NCBI GenBank assembly: GCA_025201805.1
Contig: MU619240.1
Span: forward strand, 141,603 to 205,602
From: Parasitella parasitica
Taxonomy: Eukaryota; Mucoromycota; Mucoromycetes; Mucorales; Mucoraceae
DNA length: 64,000 nt
Direction of reading: 5' to 3'
Under the pieces are notes generated by a model that made no database searches, was not told where the DNA came from, and worked only from the letters and a program-made list of their open reading frames with translations. The translations under genes and the position numbers were made by a program. Positions 37,950 to 48,519 of the stretch are shown here, piece by piece (positions within the stretch are counted from its first letter, which is position 1; each line of letters begins with the position of its first letter).

Positions 37950-40217
37950 AGTTTCTGTTTTAAAAGTGCTATATACAAAGAGAAGAAAGAAAGAGAAAGA
38001 GTGCCTTGTCTCGGTATGAGAAAACGAAAAAGATTAAAAGAGGAAGAAAAGCAATGGAAGCCAAATAAAACCAAGAAATGTTCATCTCCACCCAATTAGC
38101 GCACGGTGACGTTCCATAGTAATCAACTGGCCTCATTGTATATATGACACACTAACACTAGTATACTATTATATTTAGAAGCTTATTTTGCTTGTACCCT
38201 CTGTTTCTTTTTGTACCCTGCAGTGCATTATGACTTTTTCTCTCTAAGATAACCTGCCATGGGGATAAGACATCTCTTTAAGATGATAATCAAAATCTGA
38301 TAATAATTATTATTTTTGGTTACACTAGGTTTCGCACATACACGGAACAGTTTTCGTTTGAAAGTGTGCACGCTTCCGAAAATGGGTTTTTTGCTTCATA
38401 GCATAGTAGAGCATAGACGATGAGAACGGTGATGATCAGCAAATGATTTAAATTGACACTTATTGCCCCGATATGTGAAATTTAAATAAAATATCAGATG
38501 TAATAGAGTACGCACCTTCACGTTACTTTTCGGGGAGTAAGCAAATCTAAACAAACCATCTCAATCGAAGGTCATTTAATTTGACGAGGACCGAACAATG
38601 CTTGGTTGATATACTCTTGCGAGGCATGTGCATGTGATAGCACATAACCCTATCATTTAGTGCTCCTTCAAATTTTTGTACTTTTTATACTACAAATTAT
38701 TTTATATATATACATAGTAGATATTGTATATTTACGTGGTGTTTTTATGCTCCAAAAACTAGTTTCCATTGAGGTGCAAAGATTTATCTTGGTGTCAGGC
38801 AAAAGCCAGCATTTCTCACACACAGTATTCTGAGTTTAAATATCAGATTGGGTTTCTTCGACCCAAAATTGATCAAAAAAATAAGATTGTCAAATACTCT
38901 ACAAAATGTATAGTAACGTGTTTTGGCTCACTAAACGTTTTATCATTACCTTAATTTTCTTAATCTAAAAGTGAAGTTTAAAAAAAACTTTTTATAGTAA
39001 AATAATTTTTAATTTGACAATAAATATTTTAAAGTTTTCTGGCAATAAATCAAATTTTTACATAATTTTTTTTTAATGTAATTTGATATTGTTGTACCTC
39101 ACATTATTCTACACATTTTGACAACCCTTTTGCTACTTGTAACTGCATTTATTGTTGAGATATCGACGATTTTTCGTGTTTTGCGGGATTTGAATATCAA
39201 TGGATGAGTAGTTGCCCATGAAAAACTGAATCAAAACGAAGCATCCAATTTTTCAGGACATACTTTTTCATGTATCTCGCTCAAAAATTGTGCGTTTTTT
39301 GAGCTAAAAGACTTAATAAATAGCTTATTACGAGTAAAATAAGTCTGTGTCAAAAAATACATATTATTCATAATGTATTTTTCTTGCACATGCGATAAGG
39401 TGCCAAAAATTTCCAAAAAATTAAAAATCTAAAAATGTTGTGATAGTCAGATATGTTATAAAGCGCTTCAAAAAATAACGTTTTGTCTTATGAAATACTG
39501 CTCTAGCTTGATTTTTCGTGGAGATATGTTACAACAAAGGTGCAAATTTTAAGCAGCAGCAGCAGTGTAAAAACAAAATCAAATCCCGGCCATGGGACCA
39601 AGAGAAGTACAGTGTAGGTATAACTCGCCGCACCTACATTTGAGTATATGCAGATAAAAAATCCTATTGTGTGCAATGTAAAAGCACTGCCATAATTTAG
39701 ACGTAACTACTGGTTTAAGATCCAAGATCGTAATCAGGCAAATTTGATAGATTTTTTATATCGACAACATTAAGTATACGTCTTATTAATTTATAAGCTT
39801 CCAAGATGTTTGTTGTTAAAAGAACTATGAAAGGAGACAGAATGTCGAGAATGAATGGCATGATTTTCTAGTCGTTTCCTGCGGTGAGTTGCTCCGGTCA
39901 GGAGATGAACAATGAAAAGGCCAACTTAGATGGCCAGATTTATATCGGCTACTTCTCGAGCAGGCTGCTTACCTGATTAAAAGAAACTGATATATATCCA
40001 AGCAACTATCTAGTGTATATACACAATGCAGTGTTACATTTACATCAAAATCGTTGAATATTGTAGATGTTATCATACGAAGCCAGACCCTAATTTACTT
40101 TTTGGTTGCACTATAATTCGGGCGCCGTTTCCGACCTTCTCTTGCTCCTATATTGATGTATGATGTTAAAACACTGATCTTTTCTATCTCTTTTCTTTCT
40201 TTTTTTTTTTTTTTTTT
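37950..40217. other. Intergenic, AT-rich, divergent spacer
   Basis: Head-to-head spacer between the NRAMP and cytochrome P450 reductase genes. Short A and T runs dominate (especially 38960-39430) with only short, family-less open frames. A GCAGCAGCAGCAG run lies at 39554. No tRNA or clear mobile element is seen. Confidence 0.5.
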
Positions 40218-40227
40218 NNNNNNNNNN
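40218..40227. other. Assembly gap of 10 N in a poly-T tract
   Basis: Ten Ns flanked by T runs on both sides, about 40 nt before the P450 reductase start. The gap most likely marks a homopolymer of unknown length in the promoter/leader. Confidence 0.9.
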
Positions 40228-40268
40228 TTTTTTTTTTTCAGAAATACAACATTGAAAAAGCTTTCAGT

Positions 40269-42534
40269 ATGGATCCTGAGCCTGAAACTGCTTTATTCGA
40301 TACCACGGACTTGGTTTTGTTGACCGCTATTGGATTAGGCACAGCTGCCTGGTTTGGTAGACATCAACTCGCTGAAATATTTGGCAAAAAGAAGCAAAAG
40401 GTAACAGTAGCCAACACTAATCCAGCCCAACCAAAGCGAGAGACAAATTTTGTCAAGGTGATGGAACAACAGGTAAACCCAACCCCCCATGGGAGCTCTC
40501 CTTTTAAAAGTTTTGGCATCGAATTAACATGAGATGCCATCGTCTAGGGTCGCAGAGTTATTGTATTTTACGGTTCGCAGACAGGCACAGCAGAGGGTTT
40601 CGCGGCTCGCATTGCAAAAGAATGCTCTCAGAGATTTGGTGTCAGTTGTATGACGGCAGATTTGGAACTATACGACCTCAGCTACTTGGACCAGGTACCC
40701 AAAGACAAACTTGTCGTCTTTGTATTGGCCACATATGGCGAGGGAGATCCCACCGATAATGCCATGGAGTTTTGGGACCTAGTTACAGAAGATGAGCCTG
40801 CTTTCTCGGAGAGCAACGACGATAGGCCTTTGTCAAATTTGAATTATGTCATGTTTGGCCTGGGTAACAAGACATACGACCAATATAACGAGGTATCCCG
40901 TCGTGTCAACAAGTGTCTTTTGAAGTTGGGCGGCAACCTTATTGGTAAGGCTGGCGAGGGCGATGATGATGCTTCTATGGAAGAGGATTATTTGGCATGG
41001 AAGGAGCTCATGTGGCCTGCTTTTTGTGAAACTTTGGGTGTGGATGAAAACTCTGCAAGATCTGGACCTAGAGAACCTGTCTATTTTGTTGAGGAACTGT
41101 CTGAATATGAAAAAAATGATGTTTACTTTGGCGAATTGGCTGAAAAGGCCAGAAACAACGCGTAAGTTCTGCAAAGAAAGTTACATTGCGTGTGCGATGA
41201 CTAATATACTTCATCGTAGTAAGACAATCTATGATGCTAAACGTCCTTATACAGCTGTGATGACATCCCGCGAGCTCTTCCATGGTGCGGATCGTCATTG
41301 TATGCACATTAATGTTGACATTAGTGGCACAAACCTCAGTTACACTACGGGTGATCATCTTGCCATTTGGCCCACCAACAATGAGACTGAGGTCAACCGC
41401 CTTGCATCGGTTTTGGGCCTGACAGACAAACTGGATACCGTTGTCCTGGTTAAAGCTATCGATCCAATGGCGCCCAAAAAGCATCCTTTCCCTATTCCTG
41501 CCACATACCGCTCCATTTTCAGACACTATATTGAGATTTGCGCTCCCATTTCTCGCCAGGTACTGAACTCTTTTGTTGAATATGCTCCCTCCGAAGATGC
41601 CAAAGCAAACTTGACTCGATTGGCTACCGATAAGGATGAGTATCGTATGCAAGTTGGAGATGCTTGTCGTAATTTAGGGGAAGTGCTTCAATTGGTTACA
41701 GGTGCTGATACACGTCCTGGTCTGTTTGCAAATGTTCCCTTTGACCTGGTTGTTGAAACAATTGCTCGAATGCAACCTCGCTTCTACTCTATTTCAAGCT
41801 CTTCCAAGGAAAGCCCTAATGTCATTTCTGCCACTGTTGTTACATTATCTTACCAACCGCTTCTTACACCTCATCGCACTGTCTACGGAGTTAACTCCAA
41901 TTTCCTGTACAGCATTCACACACAAAAAGATCCGTCTATCGCAGATGGTCAAGAGTATCCTGTCTACGACTTAGCTGGCCCTCGTCAAGCTTTTTTGGAC
42001 CATAATGGCCATTGCCACAAGATCCCTGTTCATGTTCGCCATTCTCAGTTCAAGTTACCTCGTAATCCTACTGTTTCTGTTATTATGGTTGGCCCAGGAA
42101 CAGGTGTCGCACCTTTTCGTGGATTTGTCCGTGAGCGTGCTCTTGAAAAGCGCAACGGTAAGCCTGTGGGTACCACTCTTTTATTCTATGGAAGCCGTAA
42201 TCAATCTCGAGATTTCCTTTATTCTGATGAATGGCCTGAACTTTTTGAAACATTGGGCGGTGACTCTCAGATCATCACTGCGTTCTCTCGTGATCAAGCG
42301 CAAAAGGTATATGTTCAACATCGCCTTCGCGAAAATGGAGCCAAAGTATGGGAATTGCTGCAAAAAGGAGGTTATGTTTATGTTTGTGGTGATGCTAAAA
42401 GCATGGCTCGTGATGTCAATCAAACTTTTGTCAATTGTGCCGTCGACTATGGTGGTATGACTAATGAGAAGGCTCATGAGTATGTTAAGGGCTTAAGAAC
42501 AACTGGCCGCTATCAAGAAGATGTTTGGAGTTAA
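40269..42534 (+). CDS. NCP1: NADPH-cytochrome P450 reductase (3 exons)
   Basis: Transfers electrons from NADPH to ER cytochromes P450, including those of sterol synthesis. Exons 40269-40472, 40548-41161 and 41220-42534 give 710 residues. An N-terminal membrane anchor (LVLLTAIGLGTAAWFG, residues about 15-30) leads the FMN domain (YGSQTGTAEGFA, LATYGEGDPTDNAMEF, FGLGNKTYDQYN). The FAD/NADPH part shows PRFYSISSSS, GPGTGVAPFRGFVRER, LLFYGSRN and a C-terminal DVWS; the aromatic Trp that stacks on FAD is here the second-last residue. Family motifs are all intact. The gap and poly-T tract lie directly upstream. Confidence 0.97.
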
Positions 42535-43342
42535 TTACATCACAACAGGTTACTGTGAGCATTCCACCCGGTTTTTTTTTTTATTTTTTGTATTCATCAT
42601 TGCAAAGCATTTTAATATATAGACTTTCTACTTTTTCACATCAAAAAATTTCAGCTCTGTATTAACTCTACGCCATCCCCACTTTATATATAATACTGCT
42701 TATATCCCTTTATTTTCATCAAACAAATCATAATTAATAAAGCAAAATACTATGATATCTGTATGAAACTACTTATTTGCACCATCTTTATTTGTAATAA
42801 GCAATCTAATACTGCTGTCGTGTAATCTAGCCAGACATTAGCAAGAGATCTAACCTTACGTATACGTTGAAGAATACCATGTAGACATAATCATCCTTAA
42901 AAAAGTTCAATTACGGGGACATGCTATAAATATGCCAAATTTTGGCTTTTGATTTGTGTAACACACGGTGAATTTGCTATAAATTATACTAATTTCTTTT
43001 AAATGCATTGGCCATGTCAAATAACAAAATTTCATTAGAAAATGGCTCAAATGGCAAGACTAACTTGAGATTTATTAATTGTATATTTATGCGCATCGTA
43101 TATATTGTGCAAATGATGTAGCAGTGCTTTAATTGCTGCATAAAGATGATTTTCATTGCATGCGATATGAATTTGCAAAAAACAAAATATCTTTTATTCA
43201 TCAGCTTTTATCTTTAAGAAGATATTTGGTATGATTAAATTTGATTTAATAAGAGGGAACGCAACAGGTGGATGATTCGACAAACTCCCTAGTGTTTACA
43301 TGTATACGTGAGACACCATACTTTAGATATAGTTTGCTTGTT
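42535..43342. other. Intergenic
   Basis: Convergent 3' spacer between P450 reductase (+) and a short orphan gene (-). AT-rich. A minus-strand frame of 70 codons (42989-43201) has a protein-like end (LKLVLPFEPFSNEILLFD) but no support as a gene. Confidence 0.45.
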
Positions 43343-43788
43343 TTACCATTCTCCCTCAACAATATCGTTTGTCATTTCGTATTTCATCAAGGCCTGGGAG
43401 AGTTCATCTAGAGCTGCCTGCACTTTTGAGATACCATCAGTCTCAACCTCAGACCAGAGCTGTTCTGAGAGATATTCCTTCAATTGTAAGCATTCCTCAT
43501 AAGCATCCTATGTGACCGCATAGACCCATCAGTGCATGCAATAAACCTCGCTATAATCCACTCTATATTACCTTAGCAGTTTCATTTGTTTTGACTTGTT
43601 GTGGGTCGATCATAACAAGCATGTGTGCCAAGAAGGAACTTGACTTTCTTGAGTTTACGATGGCCTCATCCACACTGAGATTTAAAGGGGTAGACTATAT
43701 TGAAATGTTGAGTACAATTGTCAAATGCTGGATCCATTGAGCACTGAGATACCTTTGAAACGGTATATCCAGCAACTTGACAAGACAT
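43343..43788 (-). CDS. Small orphan protein, 107 residues (3 exons)
   Basis: Not recognised. No exon makes a long frame on its own; splicing 43788-43753, 43694-43572 and 43507-43343 (introns of 58 and 64 nt, GT-AG, all joins between codons) gives 107 residues. After a short start (MSCQVAGYTVSK) the protein is almost wholly helical by composition: LSVDEAIVNSRKSSSFLAHM, then MIDPQQVKTNETAKDAYEEC, then heptad-like LSQALMKYEM and an acidic end (EGEW). It could be a small helical-bundle subunit of a larger complex. It is divergent from the next small gene, with 135 nt between starts. Confidence 0.6.
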
Positions 43789-43923
43789 TCTATATAAAGT
43801 ATGAAGAAAAAAAAGAAAAGAGGTGGAGAGAAGAAAGAAAAAGAAGAGTAAAAGGGAGACAAGCGGTTATTATTTCCTAAACAATGAGCAAGGCGTGTAC
43901 TTTCACATGTTAACGGGTTTTGG

Positions 43924-44376
43924 ATGCTCAGAATACGTCGCTCTCAAACAAAACAAGTATGATCAAACTACAAACTTTGTGCTACTCTGTACATATTGAC
44001 TTTATATGTACAATTACACCTGCAAATAAATGCGTTCTCAAGCGTTATGGTTTAGGAAGGTATCATAAGAACGTGAGTAAAAAAAAGTTGCTGTTGCATC
44101 TTATTGTATTAGATATAAAGATGTTGAAAAACAAAGAAAAGTCCATAAAGAAATCAAAGCAAGTTCTGTTCTTTCCAAAAGGGAAAAACCCAGGACTTAT
44201 TGTTCCATAATGAACAGGTACGAATGCATTTAATCTCACCACAACAAGTAATACCCCAATACATAAACAGTTTCGATTTATATCTGAAAGAAAAACAAGT
44301 AGTTCGCCTTCGACAGATTCTTTTTCGTCAAAAGGTTGATCTGGGATTAGTTGCTATAGAGCAAACAGGTGTGTGA
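43924..44376 (+). CDS. Small orphan protein, about 86 residues (4 exons)
   Basis: Not recognised. Joining 43924-43956, 44043-44059, 44113-44217 and 44271-44376 gives 86 in-frame codons that read as a very basic protein: MLRIRRSQTKQ (mitochondrial-presequence-like), RYGLGRYKDVEKQRKVHKEI, then a Cys/Ser part and the helical LYLKEKQVVRLRQILFRQKV ending in IEQTGV. The last two introns are 53 nt, matching neighbours. Alternative: the first intron is not removed and translation starts at 43959, giving 103 residues. A mitochondrial ribosomal or assembly protein would fit, but that is only inference from charge. It shares a 135-nt promoter with the minus-strand small gene. Confidence 0.45.
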
Positions 44377-45110
44377 TTTATGACTCGATAGCACGCAGCA
44401 AAACGAAATAAAAAATAAAGCCTTTTACGATAAGATTAAGCTGTATATCCCAAAAAGAATATTTGCCCAGTAACAAAAGCGTTTTCATGTGCGACCTTAT
44501 TTCTACACTATTACTACCAATATAATGACAGATATCTTGAAAGAGGAACTAGCCATACATTGTAGCATTTGAAATAGCATAAGTTGGGTTTGAGATAAGG
44601 GATGATAAGAATAAAAGTGTTTATTTTATAGCATCATGCTCATGCAAGTGTTGTTACAACGTTTTTAATTAGACGATTTATGGATACATATAATAGAATT
44701 CCAAAAACTAGAAAAGTTTATTTTTAAAATAAACTCATAGCTACATACTGCATTGCAAATCAACATAAGAAAAAAAAAAATTTGTGTGGGATCTGTGAAA
44801 ATAAGAATGTCTCATAAATCAAATGCAAACTCTGTAAACAGAGAACACTCTTGCCGAATAAAATAACAGTGAAGCTTTGGTGCCGCATATGTTTAAGAAG
44901 CTTTTCAAAGAACACTGATGGCTTGAACCACATCCTGCTGATAGCACTTTGCCCATCACAAAGGCTCGCCTTCGACAATTAAGAGAGAGATTTTTTACAT
45001 GTCCCACCCAAAACAAAGTCAAATAAAAAGATTTTTCTCATCGTATGGCACCTTGATTCCTTTCCATCTCTTTCTCAACATTTCGTTTTAACTATCACTG
45101 ATCCTACATC
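44377..45110. other. Intergenic
   Basis: AT-rich spacer before the long WW/RS gene. The final 60 nt before the next ATG are C/T-rich on the plus strand (TTTCCATCTCTTTCTC and so on), matching the leaders of other genes here. The open frames on the minus strand have no support. Confidence 0.5.
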
Positions 45111-48100
45111 ATGTCATATAATAGTGGCTCGACATCTGAAGAGCAGCTTCCAGAGGTCTTTCGACGTCTAGGGAAGACGGTTCCCCCAAGAGAAAGGCGA
45201 AGCTATTCGGGTGGTCAGCAAACATTTGATACTAGGCCGAGAACTGCGCCAGAACAGCAATGGTCCGCCTTTTACCAACCTCAACATAATTTTCAACAAG
45301 CCAACTATTCTGATATAGCGACCCAGGCATCCAATCCCCTTCCCATCTACTACAGGCCTCAAATGAATAATGGCAACAGCGCTGTAGGCTTTCATCCAAG
45401 CTTTAACCCCAAGAACAACCCCAACGCGATAATCAGCAACAATAACAGTAACAGCAATATTCCCATTCCTTACAATATATCATCTCCTTCGACCACTTCT
45501 GCTCACACTATACCTCAAAATGCCTTTAGCTTTATACCTAGAGATGCCAATCAAAACTCTAATCCCATTATATCGTTTGTTCGTAACCCAAATACTGGTG
45601 CAATGCCTAGTTATGGTGCCCCTTATCAATTTTTCAACGGTAACATGGGCCCAGTAGATGTGAATAGCGGTCAGCAAGTCTTGCATCCATCTCCTTCGGT
45701 CGCCCCCTCTGCTACCCCCTCTACTGCTGCAATACCACCGGTTTCTCTTTCTGCTTCGAAGGCTGCTACTTCTGGTCCTCTCAAATCTTCTCACGATAAG
45801 AAAGACGGCTCACTTTCCTATGAAATCACCGCAGCATCGAATACCGGTACCTCATCTCGTAGACACGAGCAGAAAAATCCCAGTAAGCAGTCGCCAGCCT
45901 ATAGCCACGATTCCAAAGATAATCAAAACGAAGATACTCCCACCAGCCAGAGAGACATTCTTGCTAAATCGATCAAAATTATCGCTTCCCGCCCATTAGG
46001 CGCGGACAAGAATAGTGGTAATAAGAGTCGAAAACATGTCCGTCAAAGCGATAGTGAGAGCAGCGAACCTGAAGATGATGTTCTTTCATCCACGATTGTC
46101 AACCGAAAAGTTGTTGTCGCTACTGACGATAATGAGCGTAGTTTAAGTCGCGAGAGATCACCTATTACGAAAAAAACAAAAAGGGATATCTCTCCAACAA
46201 TCCCAAAAAGTAGACGACGCTCATCATCAGGTAACTCTAAAGATGATGGCGCTCGTAATTCTAGAGCAAGACAGTCTTTACGATCACCTTCTCCTATTTC
46301 TGTCGATCGCCATTCCCGCTCTGCATCACGTTCTCTTTCTCGATCCATATCTCCTCCAAAAAGACAAAGAACAAGTAGGCAAAGATCCGAATCCATTCGC
46401 ACACCTAGAAATCATTCTCCAGGATCCAGTAGTGACGAGGAAAAGGCACCTTTCTTAAAAAATCATGCTGATCGTTATGTTCCTGATTATAATAGAAGAC
46501 CATTACCACCTCAATTTCGCCAGAGATTTGCATCGCCTTCGGCTTCCAGAAACCTGTCATTGCAATCAGTATCCTCGTCATCGTTGCCCCATGCGACAAA
46601 CTCATCTTCTGCGAAGATATTTGGTCCTGGCTCTAGTGCTTCTTCGATGAATAGACGTACACAACCTGATGGTGCATCTAGCAAACCCAAAGATTTAAGA
46701 TCATACCCTTTGTTAGGTACTTCTTCCATGTCATCCGATAACTCTAAAATTAGTGCCGAAACTAAACCTCCTTCGAACGCAACCACTTCATCGGGACCAA
46801 AGGATACATCTATTAAGAAATCTACAATCATTAGTCATAAAATCATCACGAAGCCTTCTATAATTTCGAAAACTAAAAGTAAAACTACTACTGCATCAAC
46901 CAGTAATAGTAGTAATTCGGCTATTGTCCCCAACGCTGCTCAAATAAAATTGTTACCACCTGTTAAGCAGCTGAACAGTGTCAAGAATGAAATTAAGATG
47001 GTGCCTATCAAACAAGAGATGACCGAAGAGCCTATAAATGATGCATCCAGACAAAACAAGGAGCGTAATGATGGTACGACTGGTAGAAGGGGGCAAACCT
47101 CCATTAACAATGAGACCACTTCTGATGGTTCTACTGCTGGTAGTAGTAACCGTAAAAATAATGCTAATAGTCCTGCTGCCCTCCCTTTAAATGCCCCAAA
47201 TGCAACTAATGAATTGGAAACCGCTGTGCCCAGTACTCGTATTGCTGAAACAATTACCCAAAATGAACGTCGTAAACGCAAAGTTTTTACGGATGCGCCA
47301 ACCGTGGATTTCGTTGAAACTAGTAAAAGCATAAATGGATTTTCTAAGGCGCTGCCATCAGTGAATGATGATGCCAAGACATCACCGCCAGCACGTCAAG
47401 TAAACAAGACTAGCACTATCACTCAAGCTACTCGAGCTGCTATCAAGAAAAGAGTGGCAAAAGAGCAAGAACGATTAGATCAAGAACGGTTACGACAACT
47501 AGATATTGACGATCGTGATGATATTGTAATGGATATAGCTCTTTCAGTTCAACCTCGTTCTGTTGCGCCAGCAATGTCTGCCAACAATAATACAGTTACT
47601 TTTGATGCTACTGCTGAAAGTTTGAGCAAGGAAGCAACATCAAAAACAGATGACTTGGCCACAATACATGATAATGCAACAAAGGTGCTAGAAAACCCAC
47701 CAAATGCAACTAAAACCAGTTCAGTTGATGGCAATGTTACGCCTACTTCTGCAAACGGAAGTATATCGAATCACAATACGATCAAAAATTCACCTAATCC
47801 CATGTCAGCGGCATCATCCAAGGCAGGTCATGGGAATGCTCCTTCAAATGACACAACCACTGCCGGCACAAATAGCGCATTCACTAATATGGAATTAAGC
47901 AATGATATGTCGGTCCCTCAGGGTGACACCATGTTGCAATCCAAGTCAATGTCATCACTAAATTCTCAAATGTTGCCACCTCCTGCATCGCTTCAGCAAG
48001 AGCCATTAATTGTGGTAAAAAAACCTCTGGTCCTTACATTCAATAATACTGCTGCTCTACCTGCTTCTGCTGTTCCCGTTGCTCCACAATCCACGAATAA

Positions 48101-48206
48101 GAGTAAGAGATTGCCAAAGCCCTGGAAGGCCAAGATGAATGATTCTGGCGATATCTATTACGTTAACCCAGTGACCGGAGAAGTATCATTTGTTCGACCT
48201 GAATGA
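45111..48206 (+). CDS. Large disordered RS-rich protein with C-terminal WW domain (intronless)
   Basis: A single open frame of 1031 residues, the longest intronless gene in an intron-dense window. Most is low complexity: Asn/Pro/Gln/Ser-rich at the N terminus, an Arg/Ser segment in the middle (SRSASRSLSRSISPPKRQR and RRSSSGN), Thr/Ser/Lys-rich stretches, and a short charged helix (KKRVAKEQERLDQERLRQL). The last 30 residues form a WW-type domain: W of LPKPWKAKM, then GDIYYVNPVTGEVSFVRPE, with the second aromatic replaced by F. RS plus WW suggests a nuclear role in splicing or transcription coupling (inference); no family name can be given. Start ATG follows a pyrimidine-rich leader. Confidence 0.75.
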   Translation: MSYNSGSTSEEQLPEVFRRLGKTVPPRERRSYSGGQQTFDTRPRTAPEQQWSAFYQPQHNFQQANYSDIATQASNPLPIYYRPQMNNGNSAVGFHPSFNPKNNPNAIISNNNSNSNIPIPYNISSPSTTSAHTIPQNAFSFIPRDANQNSNPIISFVRNPNTGAMPSYGAPYQFFNGNMGPVDVNSGQQVLHPSPSVAPSATPSTAAIPPVSLSASKAATSGPLKSSHDKKDGSLSYEITAASNTGTSSRRHEQKNPSKQSPAYSHDSKDNQNEDTPTSQRDILAKSIKIIASRPLGADKNSGNKSRKHVRQSDSESSEPEDDVLSSTIVNRKVVVATDDNERSLSRERSPITKKTKRDISPTIPKSRRRSSSGNSKDDGARNSRARQSLRSPSPISVDRHSRSASRSLSRSISPPKRQRTSRQRSESIRTPRNHSPGSSSDEEKAPFLKNHADRYVPDYNRRPLPPQFRQRFASPSASRNLSLQSVSSSSLPHATNSSSAKIFGPGSSASSMNRRTQPDGASSKPKDLRSYPLLGTSSMSSDNSKISAETKPPSNATTSSGPKDTSIKKSTIISHKIITKPSIISKTKSKTTTASTSNSSNSAIVPNAAQIKLLPPVKQLNSVKNEIKMVPIKQEMTEEPINDASRQNKERNDGTTGRRGQTSINNETTSDGSTAGSSNRKNNANSPAALPLNAPNATNELETAVPSTRIAETITQNERRKRKVFTDAPTVDFVETSKSINGFSKALPSVNDDAKTSPPARQVNKTSTITQATRAAIKKRVAKEQERLDQERLRQLDIDDRDDIVMDIALSVQPRSVAPAMSANNNTVTFDATAESLSKEATSKTDDLATIHDNATKVLENPPNATKTSSVDGNVTPTSANGSISNHNTIKNSPNPMSAASSKAGHGNAPSNDTTTAGTNSAFTNMELSNDMSVPQGDTMLQSKSMSSLNSQMLPPPASLQQEPLIVVKKPLVLTFNNTAALPASAVPVAPQSTNKSKRLPKPWKAKMNDSGDIYYVNPVTGEVSFVRPE

Positions 48207-48519
48207 ATCAAATTAAATAAAAGCACATTTACGAGAATTAATGAAGGATTCTGTATTATCGTGCTTCCATCTACAAAGCGAACAGTGGTCCACTCCCCTC
48301 CTTCCCCTTAAAATGCTTTGATTCTTTCTTTTTAGCATAATCTCAGAGACAAGAAAGATAGATAGAGAACGCTAGTGTAATCAAGGGGATAAATCAATCA
48401 TTTGATTTCAAACCTTTTAATAATATATAAATGAGTTTGCTCATTTGTAATCACTTGTTTCCTCTTTTCCATTTCTATAATTATCTTTTTATATATCATT
48501 CATAGAAAAACAAATTTAA
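48207..48519. other. Intergenic, tandem spacer
   Basis: Short spacer between the WW/RS gene and the antiporter gene; AT-rich with TATATAA-like strings near 48424 and 48490. No other feature. Confidence 0.5.

Noticed and set aside
43308-43502. 64-codon plus-strand frame
   Set aside because: Antisense to the last exon of the 107-residue orphan gene, whose splice-coherent frame on the minus strand is better supported.
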